Assembly (NCBI GenBank): GCA_004000515.1
Contig: CP034537.1
Coordinates: 4,416,001-4,480,000 of the forward strand
DNA: 64,000 nt
Origin: Pseudomonas poae
GTDB taxonomy: Bacteria > Pseudomonadota > Gammaproteobacteria > Pseudomonadales > Pseudomonadaceae
Reading direction: 5' to 3'
The position numbers and the translations under genes are program-made. Under the pieces are notes generated by a model. It had not been told where the DNA came from. It ran no database searches and was given only the letters and a program-made list of their open reading frames with translations. Of the stretch, positions 27,041-36,143 are shown in pieces. Every line of letters starts with the position of its first letter. Within the stretch, counting starts at the first letter, position 1.

Positions 27041-28614
27041 GTGTTCAAAAACACGCATGTTACTTGAGCATTTGCCTGCTCGTTGCACCACTGGTCGCGA
27101 CAGCTGATGAGGTACCGGTGGCCGTCGCATCGTCTAGCCCTGTGCAACTTGCCCTGGCGCAACTGTCCAGTGTTTGCCCTGGGCTGGCGCCGCACATCGA
27201 CCCGGGTGCCCAACTGCGCCTGCAAGCGTTCTATCAGCAGCAGGGCGATGTGCCGTTGTGGTCCGCCGACGAACGCCGCCACGCCTTGCAAACCCAATTG
27301 CAGATGCTCGCCGACGACGGCCTGGACCCCACCCACTATAGCCTGCCCACGGCAGACACCTCGGCCAACGTGCTGTGCAGCGATATCGACATCAGCCGCC
27401 AATACCTGCAAGCCCTGCAGGACTTGCACTACGGGCGCCTGCAGCAGTCGCGCTTCGAGCCGCTGTGGCATTCCCAGCCGCCGATCCGCGACCCCAACAC
27501 CGAAGTGCTGGCGTTCGCGGCCATCGGCCTGCAAGACATGGCCCAGGCCTTCGACCAGGCACGCCCCAGTGCCGATCTCTACCGCAGCCTGCGCAATGCC
27601 TATTCCACGGTGCGTCAGCAACCGTTGCCGCATTGGGACCCTGTCACCAGTGGACCCTTGCTGCGCCCTGGCATGGAAGATCCCCGCGTGCCGGAACTGG
27701 GACGGCGCCTGGTCAGTGGCGGCTACCTGGCCAAGGCGCCGAGTGGCAAGCAATACCGCGATGAGCTGGTCAAGGCGGTCAAGGCCTTCCAGCTCAGCCA
27801 CTCGCTGCAGGCCGACGGCGTGATCGGCGCCGGTACCGTGGCCGAACTGAACATCAGCCCGGCGATCCGCCGCGAACAATTGCGCATCAACCTTGAGCGT
27901 TTCCGCTGGCTCAGCCAGGACCTGGAGCCGGAAGGCGTGCTGGTCAACGTGGCCGCTGCGCAATTGAGCGTGTACCAGAGCGGCATTCCCGTGTGGCAGA
28001 CGCGCCTGCAGGTTGGCCGCGCAGAGCGCCAGACACCGCTGCTCAAGTCACGCATCACGCGGCTGACCCTCAACCCCACGTGGACCATCCCGCCCACCAT
28101 CATGCGTGAGGACAAACTCCCGGCGATCCGTTTAAACCCTGAATACCTGCGCCAGCAGAACCTGCAAGTGCTCGACCCGGAAGGTCGCCCGCTGGCCCCC
28201 GAAAACATCGACTGGGCGCGCCCTGGCAATATCCTGCTGCGCCAGGAAGCGGGCCCGCGCAACCCGCTGGGCAAGATCGTGATGCGCTTTCCCAATCCGT
28301 ACTCGGTGTACCTGCATGACACCCCGAGCCAGCCGCTATTTACCAAAGGCCCGCGTGCGTTCAGCTCGGGGTGTGTGAGGGTTGAACAGCCCATGATGCT
28401 GCGCGACCTGCTGGTGACCCCGGCCGAACGTGCGCGCACCGATGAGCTGCTGGCTACCGGCGTGACCCATGAATTCAGGCTGGCCACGCCGGTACCGGTA
28501 TTGTTGAGCTATTGGACGGTGGAGGTCGACCGACAAGGCGGTTTGGTGTATTCGCCGGATATCTACGGACGCGACCTGGCGCTAATGAAAGCCATGGGCA
28601 CACAGGCCTTGTAG
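27041..28614 (+). CDS. Murein L,D-transpeptidase, YcbB/LdtD type
   Basis: About 524 residues. A scaffold region (residues ~30-200) precedes a peptidoglycan-binding helix bundle (LVKAVKAFQLSHSLQADGVI) and the YkuD catalytic domain with SVYLHDTP and FSSGCVRVEQP (catalytic Cys). The family forms meso-DAP to meso-DAP 3-3 cross-links. The open frame begins only at a TTG at 27064; restoring a T at 27063-27064 joins it to GTG-TTC-AAA at 27041, with GGAG 9 bases ahead and a good signal peptide (MFKNTHVTLSICLLVAPLVA). That start is inferred, the rest certain. Head-to-head with a second transpeptidase. Confidence 0.9.
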
Positions 28615-28639
28615 TGACCGTTCGGGCCAGTGACCTTGC

Positions 28640-29667
28640 CTATTTCACGTAGCACACGCTGATCCAATCCACCGGATGCTCCGCCAACTGCTTGGCCACG
28701 GGTAAGTAACGCCTGTCCAACTGCGCCGCCAGCCAAAACAGTGTCGCGCTGCTCTTGGGTTGCCAGGTGCCGCTGTAACCCGCTTCGCCCACGCGGGCGC
28801 GGTCTTTGTCGAATTGCACGCGGGTGTGCACGAATTCCTCATGGCTGCGCTCGCCATTGGCATACGGCACCAGCCAATCCAGTGCAGCGCTGAGCGAGGT
28901 GCCATTGACAGTGGCGTGCAACCAGTCGCCACCGTCGGCTTTGGCCGCCAGTGCGGCCTGCACCAAGGGTTCGAGGTCGTAGACCACATAGTGCAGGGCA
29001 TCGCGGTCGTGGAAGTCGGTTACCGAGCCATCGGCCAGGACGTTGTCGGCGATCTGCTGTTTGAACAACCCGAAAGCCTGCTGGAGCATCGCATGATCAC
29101 CCAGCGCGACGGCGGCTACAGTGATCAGTTTGATGCGGTGGCTCTGCCAATTATTGGTCTGGGTGCCTTTTTTCGGCCCATGGAATTGTTGGATATGGGC
29201 GATGTAGCCGTTGCCCAACGAGCTGATCAACCGGCGGCTGGCCTCACGGGTTTCAGGGCTCAGGTCGGCAGCGGTGAGCGCATAGGCGTTGATCACCATA
29301 TCCAGGTTGGTTTCGTCGATGGGGTTGAAGTCCGGCCTGTAGACGCCGGCCCATGCGGCCAGGTAATTATCGACTTGCTTGAGGTAGCGCCGGTCACCAC
29401 TGATGCGCCAGGCCAATGCCGCCTGGCGCAAAATCGGCCAGTCTTTTTCGGCGGCGATGCTTTGTTCGCGAATGCCGTGGTTGGGCAGCGTGCCTTCGGT
29501 GTGTAGATGGGGCAGCGGATTCGGCTGATCACCCAGGTGGCGCTGGGCGGCTGCCAGCATTGCTTTGGACGCCGAGGATGCGGCGACAGGCTGGCACAGG
29601 TCGGTAGCCAAGGCGGCGTGGGTAAACGCTGCCAGCATGACGGTCAGGGCGAGGCGGGTTTTTTCAT
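28640..29667 (-). CDS. Alginate-lyase-family periplasmic polysaccharide lyase (frameshifted)
   Basis: About 342 residues after correction. The run at 29659-29664 lacks one base; restored, the N-terminus reads MKKTRLALTVMLAAFTHAAL, a signal peptide. The mature protein is an alpha/alpha-toroid of the PF05426 type, with GTQTNNWQSHRIKLITVAAV (catalytic Asn/His region) and HDRDALHYVVYDLEPLVQAA. Members cleave alginate or other uronates by beta-elimination; it is not inside an alginate cluster here, so the substrate is uncertain. Convergent with the LdtD-type gene. Confidence 0.87.
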
Positions 29668-29784
29668 GAAGGGCTCAACCGAACAGAAACGCGCCCACGC
29701 TAGCACGCGGCCAAATCGGGTTTGATGAAACTCTCGTCACCTCCGTATGCTTGCGCTTCCACCCGCAAGAAAACAGGACTGCCC

Positions 29785-30592
29785 ATGACGTTGTCGTTCG
29801 TGAAGATGCATGCCCATGGCGACGATTTCATCATCATCGACCGCCGTGGCCTGGATGATCCCATCACCGCGCACATTGCGCGCCGCCTGGGTAATCGTCA
29901 TACCGGTATCGGCTTCAACCAACTCGCCGTGGTGCTCGATTGTGACGATGCTGCGGCGCGCATCAAGTTCTGGAACCCCAATGGCACACCGCTTGAAACC
30001 TGCGGCAGTGCCACCCGTGGCGTGGCTGATCGCTTGATGCAGGAAACCGGCAGCGACGCCATCGTGTTGCGCACTGATCGCGGCCTGCTGACCTGCGTTC
30101 GGCAACCGGGTCGGCAAGTGTCGGTGAACATGGGCGGGCCGTCGCTGGAGTGGTCGGCGGTGCCGCTGACAGAGGCGATGGATACGCGTCGCTTGCCCAT
30201 TGAGGGCGACCCGGCAGCGTGCAGCATGGGCAATCCCCATTGCACGTTTTTTCGTCGACGACATCGCCGCTGTCGATGTTGCAGCGGTGGGCCCGGCGCT
30301 GGAAGCCCACCCGTTGTTCCCGGCCAAGACCAACGTGCATTTTGTGCAGGTGCTCGACCGCAGCCATATCCGCCTGCGCATCTGGGAACGCGGCGGCGGT
30401 GTGCCGCTGGGCTCTGGCTCGTGCTGTTGCGCAGCAGTGGTCAACGGCATTCGCCGTGGGCTGCTGGATGCCACGGTGCAGGTGCACTGTGACGGCGGCA
30501 CACTCACTGTGCACTGGGCGGGCGAGGGCGGTGTGGTGCTGACCGGCAGTGTGGAACCGGTGATGCAGGGCAGTGTGTTTGGCATCGGCTAA
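29785..30592 (+). CDS. DapF-like amino-acid epimerase, divergent (frameshifted)
   Basis: About 268 residues after correction. The first half keeps FVKMHAHGDDFIIIDRR, GNRHTGIGFNQL and the first cysteine in NGTPLETCGSATRGVAD. Then MGNPHCTFF, a T6 run at 30247-30252 with one base too many, VDDIAAVDVA, RIWERGGGVPLGSGSCCCAA. True DapF has CGNGARC and ETxACGTGAC: here the first cysteine is kept, the ET pair is VP, and the second catalytic cysteine aligns with Ser, two residues before three consecutive Cys. So this is probably a paralogue with another substrate (compare DapF-type histidine racemases of opine metallophores), not the lysine-pathway enzyme. It stands alone; REP sequences follow. Confidence 0.83.
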
Positions 30593-30610
30593 GCGGCAAT
30601 ATCGCTTTTG

Positions 30611-30741
30611 TAGTGAGCGGGCTTGTCCCGCGCTGGGTGGCGAAGCCGCCCTAATCCAGACGCAGCATTCATTCTATTCAGGCGCGCTGGCAGGTTTTGG
30701 GGCGGCTACGCCACCCAGCGCGGGACAAGCCCGCTCACTAC
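30611..30741. repeat. GTGAGCGGGCTTG-type inverted repeat
   Basis: Long inverted repeat: TAGTGAGCGGGCTTGTCCCG... and its complement at the far end, with an inner GGGTGGCG / CGCCACCC pairing and about 45 bases of loop. This is a second repeat family, distinct from the GTGGGAGC REPs; copies recur at 41402 and 54980. It sits between the convergent DapF-like and kinase genes. Confidence 0.88.
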
Positions 30742-30770
30742 AGAGCACCGCTGCGCATCCATGACCGGCA

Positions 30771-31927
30771 TTAGGGCAAGCCCGCTCCCACGGGGAGGAA
30801 GCGCACGCTAAAGGTCGTGCCGTCTTGCGCGGTGGAAGTCACTGCAACATCCCCACCATGTACCCTGGCCAGTTCCCGCACGATATACAAGCCCAGCCCT
30901 ACGCTGCGCACGTCGCTGCCTTGGTCGGTGCCACGGGTCATTGGCTCAAACAACCCTAGCAGCAGTGCGGGGGTATTACCGCGCCGTGGTTGTGCACCGA
31001 CACTTCGCAAAGGTCACTGCCCAACCGCGAGGTGATGCTGATCGGCCGTTGCAGGTCGCCATAGGTCACGCTGTTGGCCACCAGGTTGCCGATGATCTGC
31101 TGCACGCGGTCGGCGTCCAGGTTGGCCACGCCACGGCCTTCGACGTGATGGTCCAGCGTGGCATTGGGGAAGGCAACGCGCAGTTCATCCACCGCCCGCC
31201 GAGTGACGCCATGCAGGTCCAGTGGCGCCGCCTTGATGGTAATGCCTTGGCCAACCCGGGCCTGGGTGAAGTCCAGCAAGTCGGCGATCATGCGTTGGGC
31301 GCGTTCGGACGATTGCCCGATATGCCCCAGCAACTGGCGTTCCTTGGCGGTGCGTTCGCCACGGCCGAGAAAGTCCGACTCCATGCGGATCGCTGTGAGT
31401 GGGTTCTTCAAGTCATGGCTGACAATCGCGACCATTTGCTCGGCAAACAGCGCGCGCCGCTGGGCGATGGCATAGGCCTCGCTCAGCTCGGCCTGGGCCT
31501 GCTTGAGGGCGAGTTCGGTGGCGGTTTTTTCCTGCAGCAGCGCCTCGGCGAAATTGCGTGCATTGAGCAACTCGCGTTCGTACTTGTCGCGGTCGGTGGT
31601 GCCAAACAGCGCCAGGTCATACACCGCACCGTCGGCTTGTTTGCGCTGTATGCCGTTTAGCAACACGGTGACCTTTTGACCGTCGCGGTGCAGCATGTCG
31701 AGCTTCACTTCGGTGACGTTGCCGCGCATGCGCAGCATGGGTGCCAGGTGGGTCTGGTGGAAAATCCGCCCGCCCATGGTCAGCAAGTCCTGGAAGCGTC
31801 GGCCGCACAGCTCGGTGGTGCTGAACCCCAGCCATTCGCCGAACCGCGTGTTGGCCTGCAGGATCGTGCCGTCCTCTGCGGTGACGGCCAGGGCGCAGGC
31901 GGCGCTGTCGAACAGTTCAGCCGGCAT
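30771..31927 (-). CDS. PAS-domain sensor histidine kinase (frameshifted)
   Basis: About 385 residues after correction. PAS domain at residues ~1-115 (CALAVTAEDGTILQANTRFG), then a coiled linker (ATELALKQAQAELSEAYAIA), the H-box VSHDLKNPLTAIRMESDFLG, and an ATPase domain (IIGNLVANSVTYG; SVGLGLYIVRELARVHGGDV). One G is missing in 30969-30973; restored, it reads VIPPALLLGLFEPMTRG. No membrane segments, so it is a soluble sensor. Its start lies inside the last 11 bases of the RsbQ-like hydrolase gene, a coupling seen with PAS-type outputs of RsbQ (RsbP in Bacillus). The kinase output replaces RsbP's phosphatase. No response regulator is adjacent. Confidence 0.9.
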
Positions 31928-32730
31928 GGGCGATGGTCCATGGCGCCAGGAACGTTTCCATCGCCGCCGCGCAAGCCTGCGGCGCGCTCATGTGCGGGCA
32001 ATGGCCGACGTTGCCGACCAAACAGTAGGTGCTGTTGGGCAATACGCTGTGCAGGTATTCGCCAACGGCCACGGGGGGCGATCAGGTCGTCGCTCGATTG
32101 CAGGATCAGTACCGGGGTGGTGAGACCACTCACGTCCTGGCGGTTGTCCGACATAAAGGTCACTCGCGCAAATTGCTTGGCGATCTCAGGTTCGGTGCGG
32201 CAGAAACTGTCGGTCAGTTCTTCGCTCAACGCCGGTTGCCCAGGCGCGCCCATGATCACCGGGGCCATGGTGCTGGACCAGCCGAGGTAGTTGCTGTCGA
32301 GGGTGTCGAGCAGGTCCTGGATATCGGCGAGCTTGAAGCCGCCAACATAACCGTCGGCGTCGATATAGCGTGGCGAGGGGCCGATCATCACGTGGGCCGC
32401 GATACGTCCGGGGGCCTGGCGGTCGGCGAGGGTGCCGATCATGGCACTGACCGAATGGCTGACCAGGATGACCGGGCCGATGGCGAATTCGTCGATCAGC
32501 TCGTTCAAGTCGCGGGCGTACCCCTCCAGCGAGCTGTATTTGGCCTTGTCGAACGCATTGAGGTCCGAGACCGGCGCCCACCAGGTCATACATCACCACG
32601 CGAAATCGTGCATAGAACTGGGGGCCAGGTAGTTCCACATGGCCTGGTTGCAGCCGAACCCGTGGGAGAACACCAGGGTCGAGGTTCCGGTGCCCATCAC
32701 ACTGACGTTGTTGCGGAGGCGGAGGTTCAT
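31917..32730 (-). CDS. RsbQ-like alpha/beta hydrolase (3 frameshifts)
   Basis: About 271 residues after correction. Oxyanion region VFSHGFGCNQAMW; YDLVGAG; nucleophile in ILVSHSVSAMIG; MIGPSPRYIDADGYVGGF and FCRTEPEIAKQFA, very like Bacillus RsbQ; catalytic Asp in LQSSDDLIAP and His in VGHCPHMS. The triad is complete. Breaks: one C lost at 32620-32624 (restored APQFYARFR), two bases lost near 32570, one extra base in 32073-32078 (corrected DLIAPVAVGEYLHS). RsbQ relatives (and plant D14/KAI2) bind or cleave a small hydrophobic ligand and signal to a PAS partner. Here the partner is the overlapping kinase. Cytoplasmic. Confidence 0.88.
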
Positions 32731-32858
32731 GGGCTTCTCGATTATGGCGCTTTGCTATGCGTGGAGGGAGTTTAGATAGTCAACGGCGTGGGGTCACGCG
32801 TTATAGCGCTGATAAGGTAAAGTCGGCGCCTTCAGGAAGAACCTTCAGGTAACACAGC

Positions 32859-34055
32859 ATGTTGGCGATTTTGCGGCAATCGGTCTTGAGTCTGTTGGCG
32901 CTGGTCTTTATCAGCCTGTCGGGTGCCGCCCTGGCGGACACTTCGCCGATTGGCATCGCCCTCGACCAGCGAGTGATCGACCTCACCAACACCCTGGATG
33001 CCGAGACCACCACCCGTCTGAAAGACCAACTCGCCGCTCTCGAACAGCGCAAAGGCGCGCAAGTGGCCGTATTGCTGGTGCCCACAACCGGTGGCGCGAG
33101 CCTTGAGGATTACGCCAACAGACTGTTCCGCGCCTGGAAACTGGGGCGCAAGGACGTCAACGACGGCATCCTGTTGGTGGTCGCCAAGGAAGACCGCAAG
33201 GTGCGTATCGAAGTGGGGTACGGACTGGAAGGCACGGTCACGGATCTGTTGGCCCATCGAATCATCGAAGAACACATCACGCCGGCGTTTCGCCAGGGCG
33301 ACTATGCCGAGGGTGTTTCCCGGGGCGTGAACGACCTGGTGCTGCTGGTGGACGGCGGCGACTTGCCCGCGGTGGCCGGGTCGGGGTTTGCTCCCGAAGC
33401 CATTGCGGTGTTGCTGGCGTTTATCTTCGGTGCGATTGGCGGTGTGCTGATGGCCGCCGGGAAGCTGGGATGGCGCCGCGCATTGATTGCCACTGTTGCG
33501 CTCACGGTGCTGCTGGTGGTGTTCGCGGGTGGCCGGGAGTGGCCGGTGTACCTGCTGCTATTGCCGCTGACCATGCTGATCGGCGGCGCCAGCTTTGGCG
33601 CGTTGTGGATGGCCCGCACGGTGTTCTACTGCGTGTTGGGGCTGTTGGCCTATATCGTCGCGCTGGTGGTGATGAACCGATTTGTCGAGGTCAACTTCAT
33701 CCACTGGCTGGCGTTTCCGTTGCTGGGGCTGGCGGTATTGGGCATGTACCTCATCCTGCTTGTGATCATGAAGGCGGCTTGGAAGAAAAGTCGTGCGGGG
33801 TTTATCGCGCGGCTCTTGGCGGCGGTGGCGGTGTATGTGGCCGCCGGGCTGGTGGCGGACGCGGGTCGGGACGGCTGGTTGCTGGCGGTGCCGATTGCCT
33901 CGTTCGTGGCGTTGATCATCTTTGGCAAGGCGGGCAGCGGCTCGGGTTCGAGTTCGGGCGGTGGTTCTCGTTCGAGTTCCAGTGGTTCCAGCTCCAGCAG
34001 TTCGTCGGGCGGCGGTGGCTCCAGCGGCGGTGGCGGAGCATCGGGGAGTTGGTGA
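32859..34055 (+). CDS. TPM-domain membrane protein (YgcG-like)
   Basis: 398 residues, intact. A signal sequence (LAILRQSVLSLLALVFISLS) leads into a periplasmic TPM domain (residues ~30-170: VIDLTNTLDAETTTRLKDQL; VEVGYGLEG-like VRIEVGYGLEGTVTDLLAH). About six membrane segments follow, then a Ser/Gly-only tail of about 45 residues, typical of this family. The function is not established; relatives are envelope-stress or photosystem-repair phosphatase-like proteins. Stand-alone gene. Confidence 0.9.
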   Translation: MLAILRQSVLSLLALVFISLSGAALADTSPIGIALDQRVIDLTNTLDAETTTRLKDQLAALEQRKGAQVAVLLVPTTGGASLEDYANRLFRAWKLGRKDVNDGILLVVAKEDRKVRIEVGYGLEGTVTDLLAHRIIEEHITPAFRQGDYAEGVSRGVNDLVLLVDGGDLPAVAGSGFAPEAIAVLLAFIFGAIGGVLMAAGKLGWRRALIATVALTVLLVVFAGGREWPVYLLLLPLTMLIGGASFGALWMARTVFYCVLGLLAYIVALVVMNRFVEVNFIHWLAFPLLGLAVLGMYLILLVIMKAAWKKSRAGFIARLLAAVAVYVAAGLVADAGRDGWLLAVPIASFVALIIFGKAGSGSGSSSGGGSRSSSSGSSSSSSSGGGGSSGGGGASGSW

Positions 34056-34116
34056 TTGCCGTCACGCTCATTCGTGGTAAAACGTGAGTCCTTTCAACCC
34101 TGGGTACGGACGCTCG

Positions 34117-34649
34117 ATGCCTGCAATCATTCTTCGCAACGCCACCCCTGATGACGCGCTGTGCATTGGCGTATTGGGCATGCAAGTGTTCCTCGACACT
34201 TACGCCACCCAAGGCATTCGCAACTCGATTGCCAATGAAGTACTGGAGGCGTTCGCACCCTCGACCATCGCCCGTTTGATGGCCGAACCAGGTACCTCGC
34301 TGATAGTGGCCGAGTCCAACAACCACCTCGTCGGCTTTGCGCAGGTCAAGCTTAATGCCCGCCACGCCATGATCGAGGTCGCAAACGTTGCCGAGCTGCA
34401 ACGCCTGTATATCCAGGAGCGCTTCACCGGTTTGGGCATCGGCTATCAACTCCTGCAGGCGGCAGAGCAATGCGCGGCCCGCGCGGGTGCATGCATGTTG
34501 TGGGCAACGGTATGGGTGGGCAACGAGCGGGCACTGGGGTTCTACCCCGGCGTGGGTATGAGGCATTGGGCTCGCCGACCTATACCTTCCAGGGCGAGAC
34601 CCATGGCAATCGGCTGTTTGGCAAAGCCCTGAGCGTCACAGCACCTTAG
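34117..34649 (+). CDS. GNAT N-acetyltransferase (frameshifted)
   Basis: About 177 residues after correction. Motif A: VANVAELQRLYIQERFTGLG, then IGYQLLQAAEQCAARAGACM; VGNERALGFYPGVG is the C-terminal GNAT strand. One G is missing in 34554-34556, after which the frame reads YEALGSPTYTFQGETHGNRL and ends GKALSVTAP. The ATG at 34117 (MPAIILRNATPDDALCI) matches the fold start. Convergent with the next GNAT gene, overlapping by 14 bases. Substrate unknown. Confidence 0.85.
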
Positions 34650-35061
34650 ACAGAAACACCCGGCTGCTGCCTTCCGGCTCGCAGGGGATCTCACCAAACC
34701 GTACCCAACCGTGCTTTTCGTAAAAGCCAGGGGCCTGGAAGCTGAGGGTGTACAGCACCGCATTGCGACAACCCCGGTGCCGAGCCTCATCCTCGAAGGC
34801 TTGGAGCAACTGGCTGCCCAAGCCCATGCCGCGCAAGAAATCGGGCAGGTGGAACAGGTCGAGGAACGCCATGCCCAAGGTGGTCTTGCCAGTGATGCCG
34901 CCGAGGATCTGATGGGTGTCGGGGTCTTTGATCAACACGGTCAGCAGGCGACGGTCGTTGTAACCGGTGATGCTTTCATTGAACGCCGCCAGGCCACTGC
35001 CCAGGATACCCTCGGCTTCGGGGCAGGGTTGATCGCTGGTTTCAATGAGTGGCGCAGTCAT
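34636..35061 (-). CDS. GNAT N-acetyltransferase
   Basis: 141 residues, intact. Acetyl-CoA motif A reads FHLPDFLRGMGLGSQLLQAF; NAVLYTLSFQAPGFYEKHGW is the family C-terminal substrate strand. The start at 35061 (MTAPLIETSDQP) follows the stop of the upstream GNAT gene by two bases, so the two GNATs are an operon. Substrate unknown. Confidence 0.87.
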   Translation of the reverse strand: MTAPLIETSDQPCPEAEGILGSGLAAFNESITGYNDRRLLTVLIKDPDTHQILGGITGKTTLGMAFLDLFHLPDFLRGMGLGSQLLQAFEDEARHRGCRNAVLYTLSFQAPGFYEKHGWVRFGEIPCEPEGSSRVFLSKVL

Positions 35062-35063
35062 TG

Positions 35064-35555
35064 TTAGAGATCCATTACCATCTCGTGCCACGCCATCCCA
35101 CCATGATCCGACGGCGAAGGCTGAACATAGCGATAGCCCATGCGTTCGTAGAGCGGCACGTGCCGCTCCTTGCACATCAAGTGAATCGTCTGTTTGCCCA
35201 TGTCGCGCATGCGCTGTACAAATTCGGTCATCAGCGTGGTGGAATAGCCCTTGCCCTGATGCGCGGGGTCAACCACGACGGACATGATCACCACATTCGG
35301 CGCCTCGTCCGAATGCCCTACCAACTCCTTGAACGCCTCGTCCGACATCACCACATCAAAGGCGCAGCCGCTGTTGATAAAACCTGCGATTTCGCTGTCT
35401 GCTTCCAGAATCAGGAACCCTTGCGGGTACTGGGCAATACGCGTCGCGATTTTTCCCAGGGTCGCGGCTTCGTCGCCTTCGTAGGCGGTGGTTTCGATTT
35501 CAAAGCAGCAGGCGGCGTCGGCGGGGCGAGCATTGCGCAATGTCAGGGTGGGCAT
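35064..35555 (-). CDS. GNAT N-acetyltransferase (AANAT-like)
   Basis: 163 residues, intact. LTLRNARPADAACCFEIETT at the start, motif A VDPAHQGKGYSTTLMTEFVQ, and HLMCKERHVPLYERMGYRYV. The arrangement resembles arylalkylamine N-acetyltransferases, but substrate assignment is uncertain. It is first in a two-gene operon with the following GNAT (2-base gap). Confidence 0.88.
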   Translation of the reverse strand: MPTLTLRNARPADAACCFEIETTAYEGDEAATLGKIATRIAQYPQGFLILEADSEIAGFINSGCAFDVVMSDEAFKELVGHSDEAPNVVIMSVVVDPAHQGKGYSTTLMTEFVQRMRDMGKQTIHLMCKERHVPLYERMGYRYVQPSPSDHGGMAWHEMVMDL

Positions 35556-35703
35556 GGGTATTTCCTGGAGCGTTGAGCGAAGCCGAATATGATAGCGGTG
35601 TACTGTCCAGAGTGGGAGAGGGCTTGCACGGATCCGACCCGGTATCGAAACTCACGTGGGTTGGGATGCAGATTCATCTTCCATTTGAATACACGAGGTC
35701 AAT

Positions 35704-36018
35704 ATGGGTTATCACGTTTGTCACAGGTACGGTGCCATGGAGTCGGATCCTGGAATACACACATTCCCGCAGCTTCTTGCCGAGCTGAAAACTCGCCGAG
35801 AAGATGAGGAGCATGGAGCGGTTTCGGTGACCAACGATAGGGAGTGGTGTATCTCTGTATCGCTGTCAGGCACTGTCATATTTGAAAACCTGGAGGCTGG
35901 GGAGCCTCGGCACATGAAGCAAGTGTCGGAGGACAAGATCTTGGCGTTGTGGCGTTTGTTGGCTGAGGGAGACGTTGCGACCATTGAGCAAGAGACGTGG
36001 TTGCCGGGTTACGGATAG
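35704..36018 (+). CDS. Hypothetical protein, immunity-like
   Basis: 104 residues, starting MGYHVCHRYGAMESDPGI. Mixed alpha/beta with FPQLLAELKTRREDEEHGAV, SLSGTVIFENLEAGEP and ILALWRLLAEGDVATIEQ. Size, acidity and lower GC than neighbours resemble orphan immunity genes of polymorphic toxins, but I recognise no family and no toxin is adjacent. The start is uncertain since an internal ATG at residue 12 is also possible. Confidence 0.6.
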   Translation: MGYHVCHRYGAMESDPGIHTFPQLLAELKTRREDEEHGAVSVTNDREWCISVSLSGTVIFENLEAGEPRHMKQVSEDKILALWRLLAEGDVATIEQETWLPGYG

Positions 36019-36143
36019 CGCTACGTGCCCATCGACTGCTCAAGGTCGAGCGCTCGCGGGCGGACCTTGAACAAGCCGATTGGATCAGGCGCGAACATTT
36101 GGCCGAGGGGCTGCAATATCGGCCGACAATGCTCCAGCCGGTG

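Noticed and set aside
36019..36143. A possible gene fragment (ALRAHRLLKVERSRADLEQA in one frame) after the immunity-like gene
   Set aside because: Too short, with no recognisable family and no start or ribosome site; it could be remnant DNA but cannot be supported.
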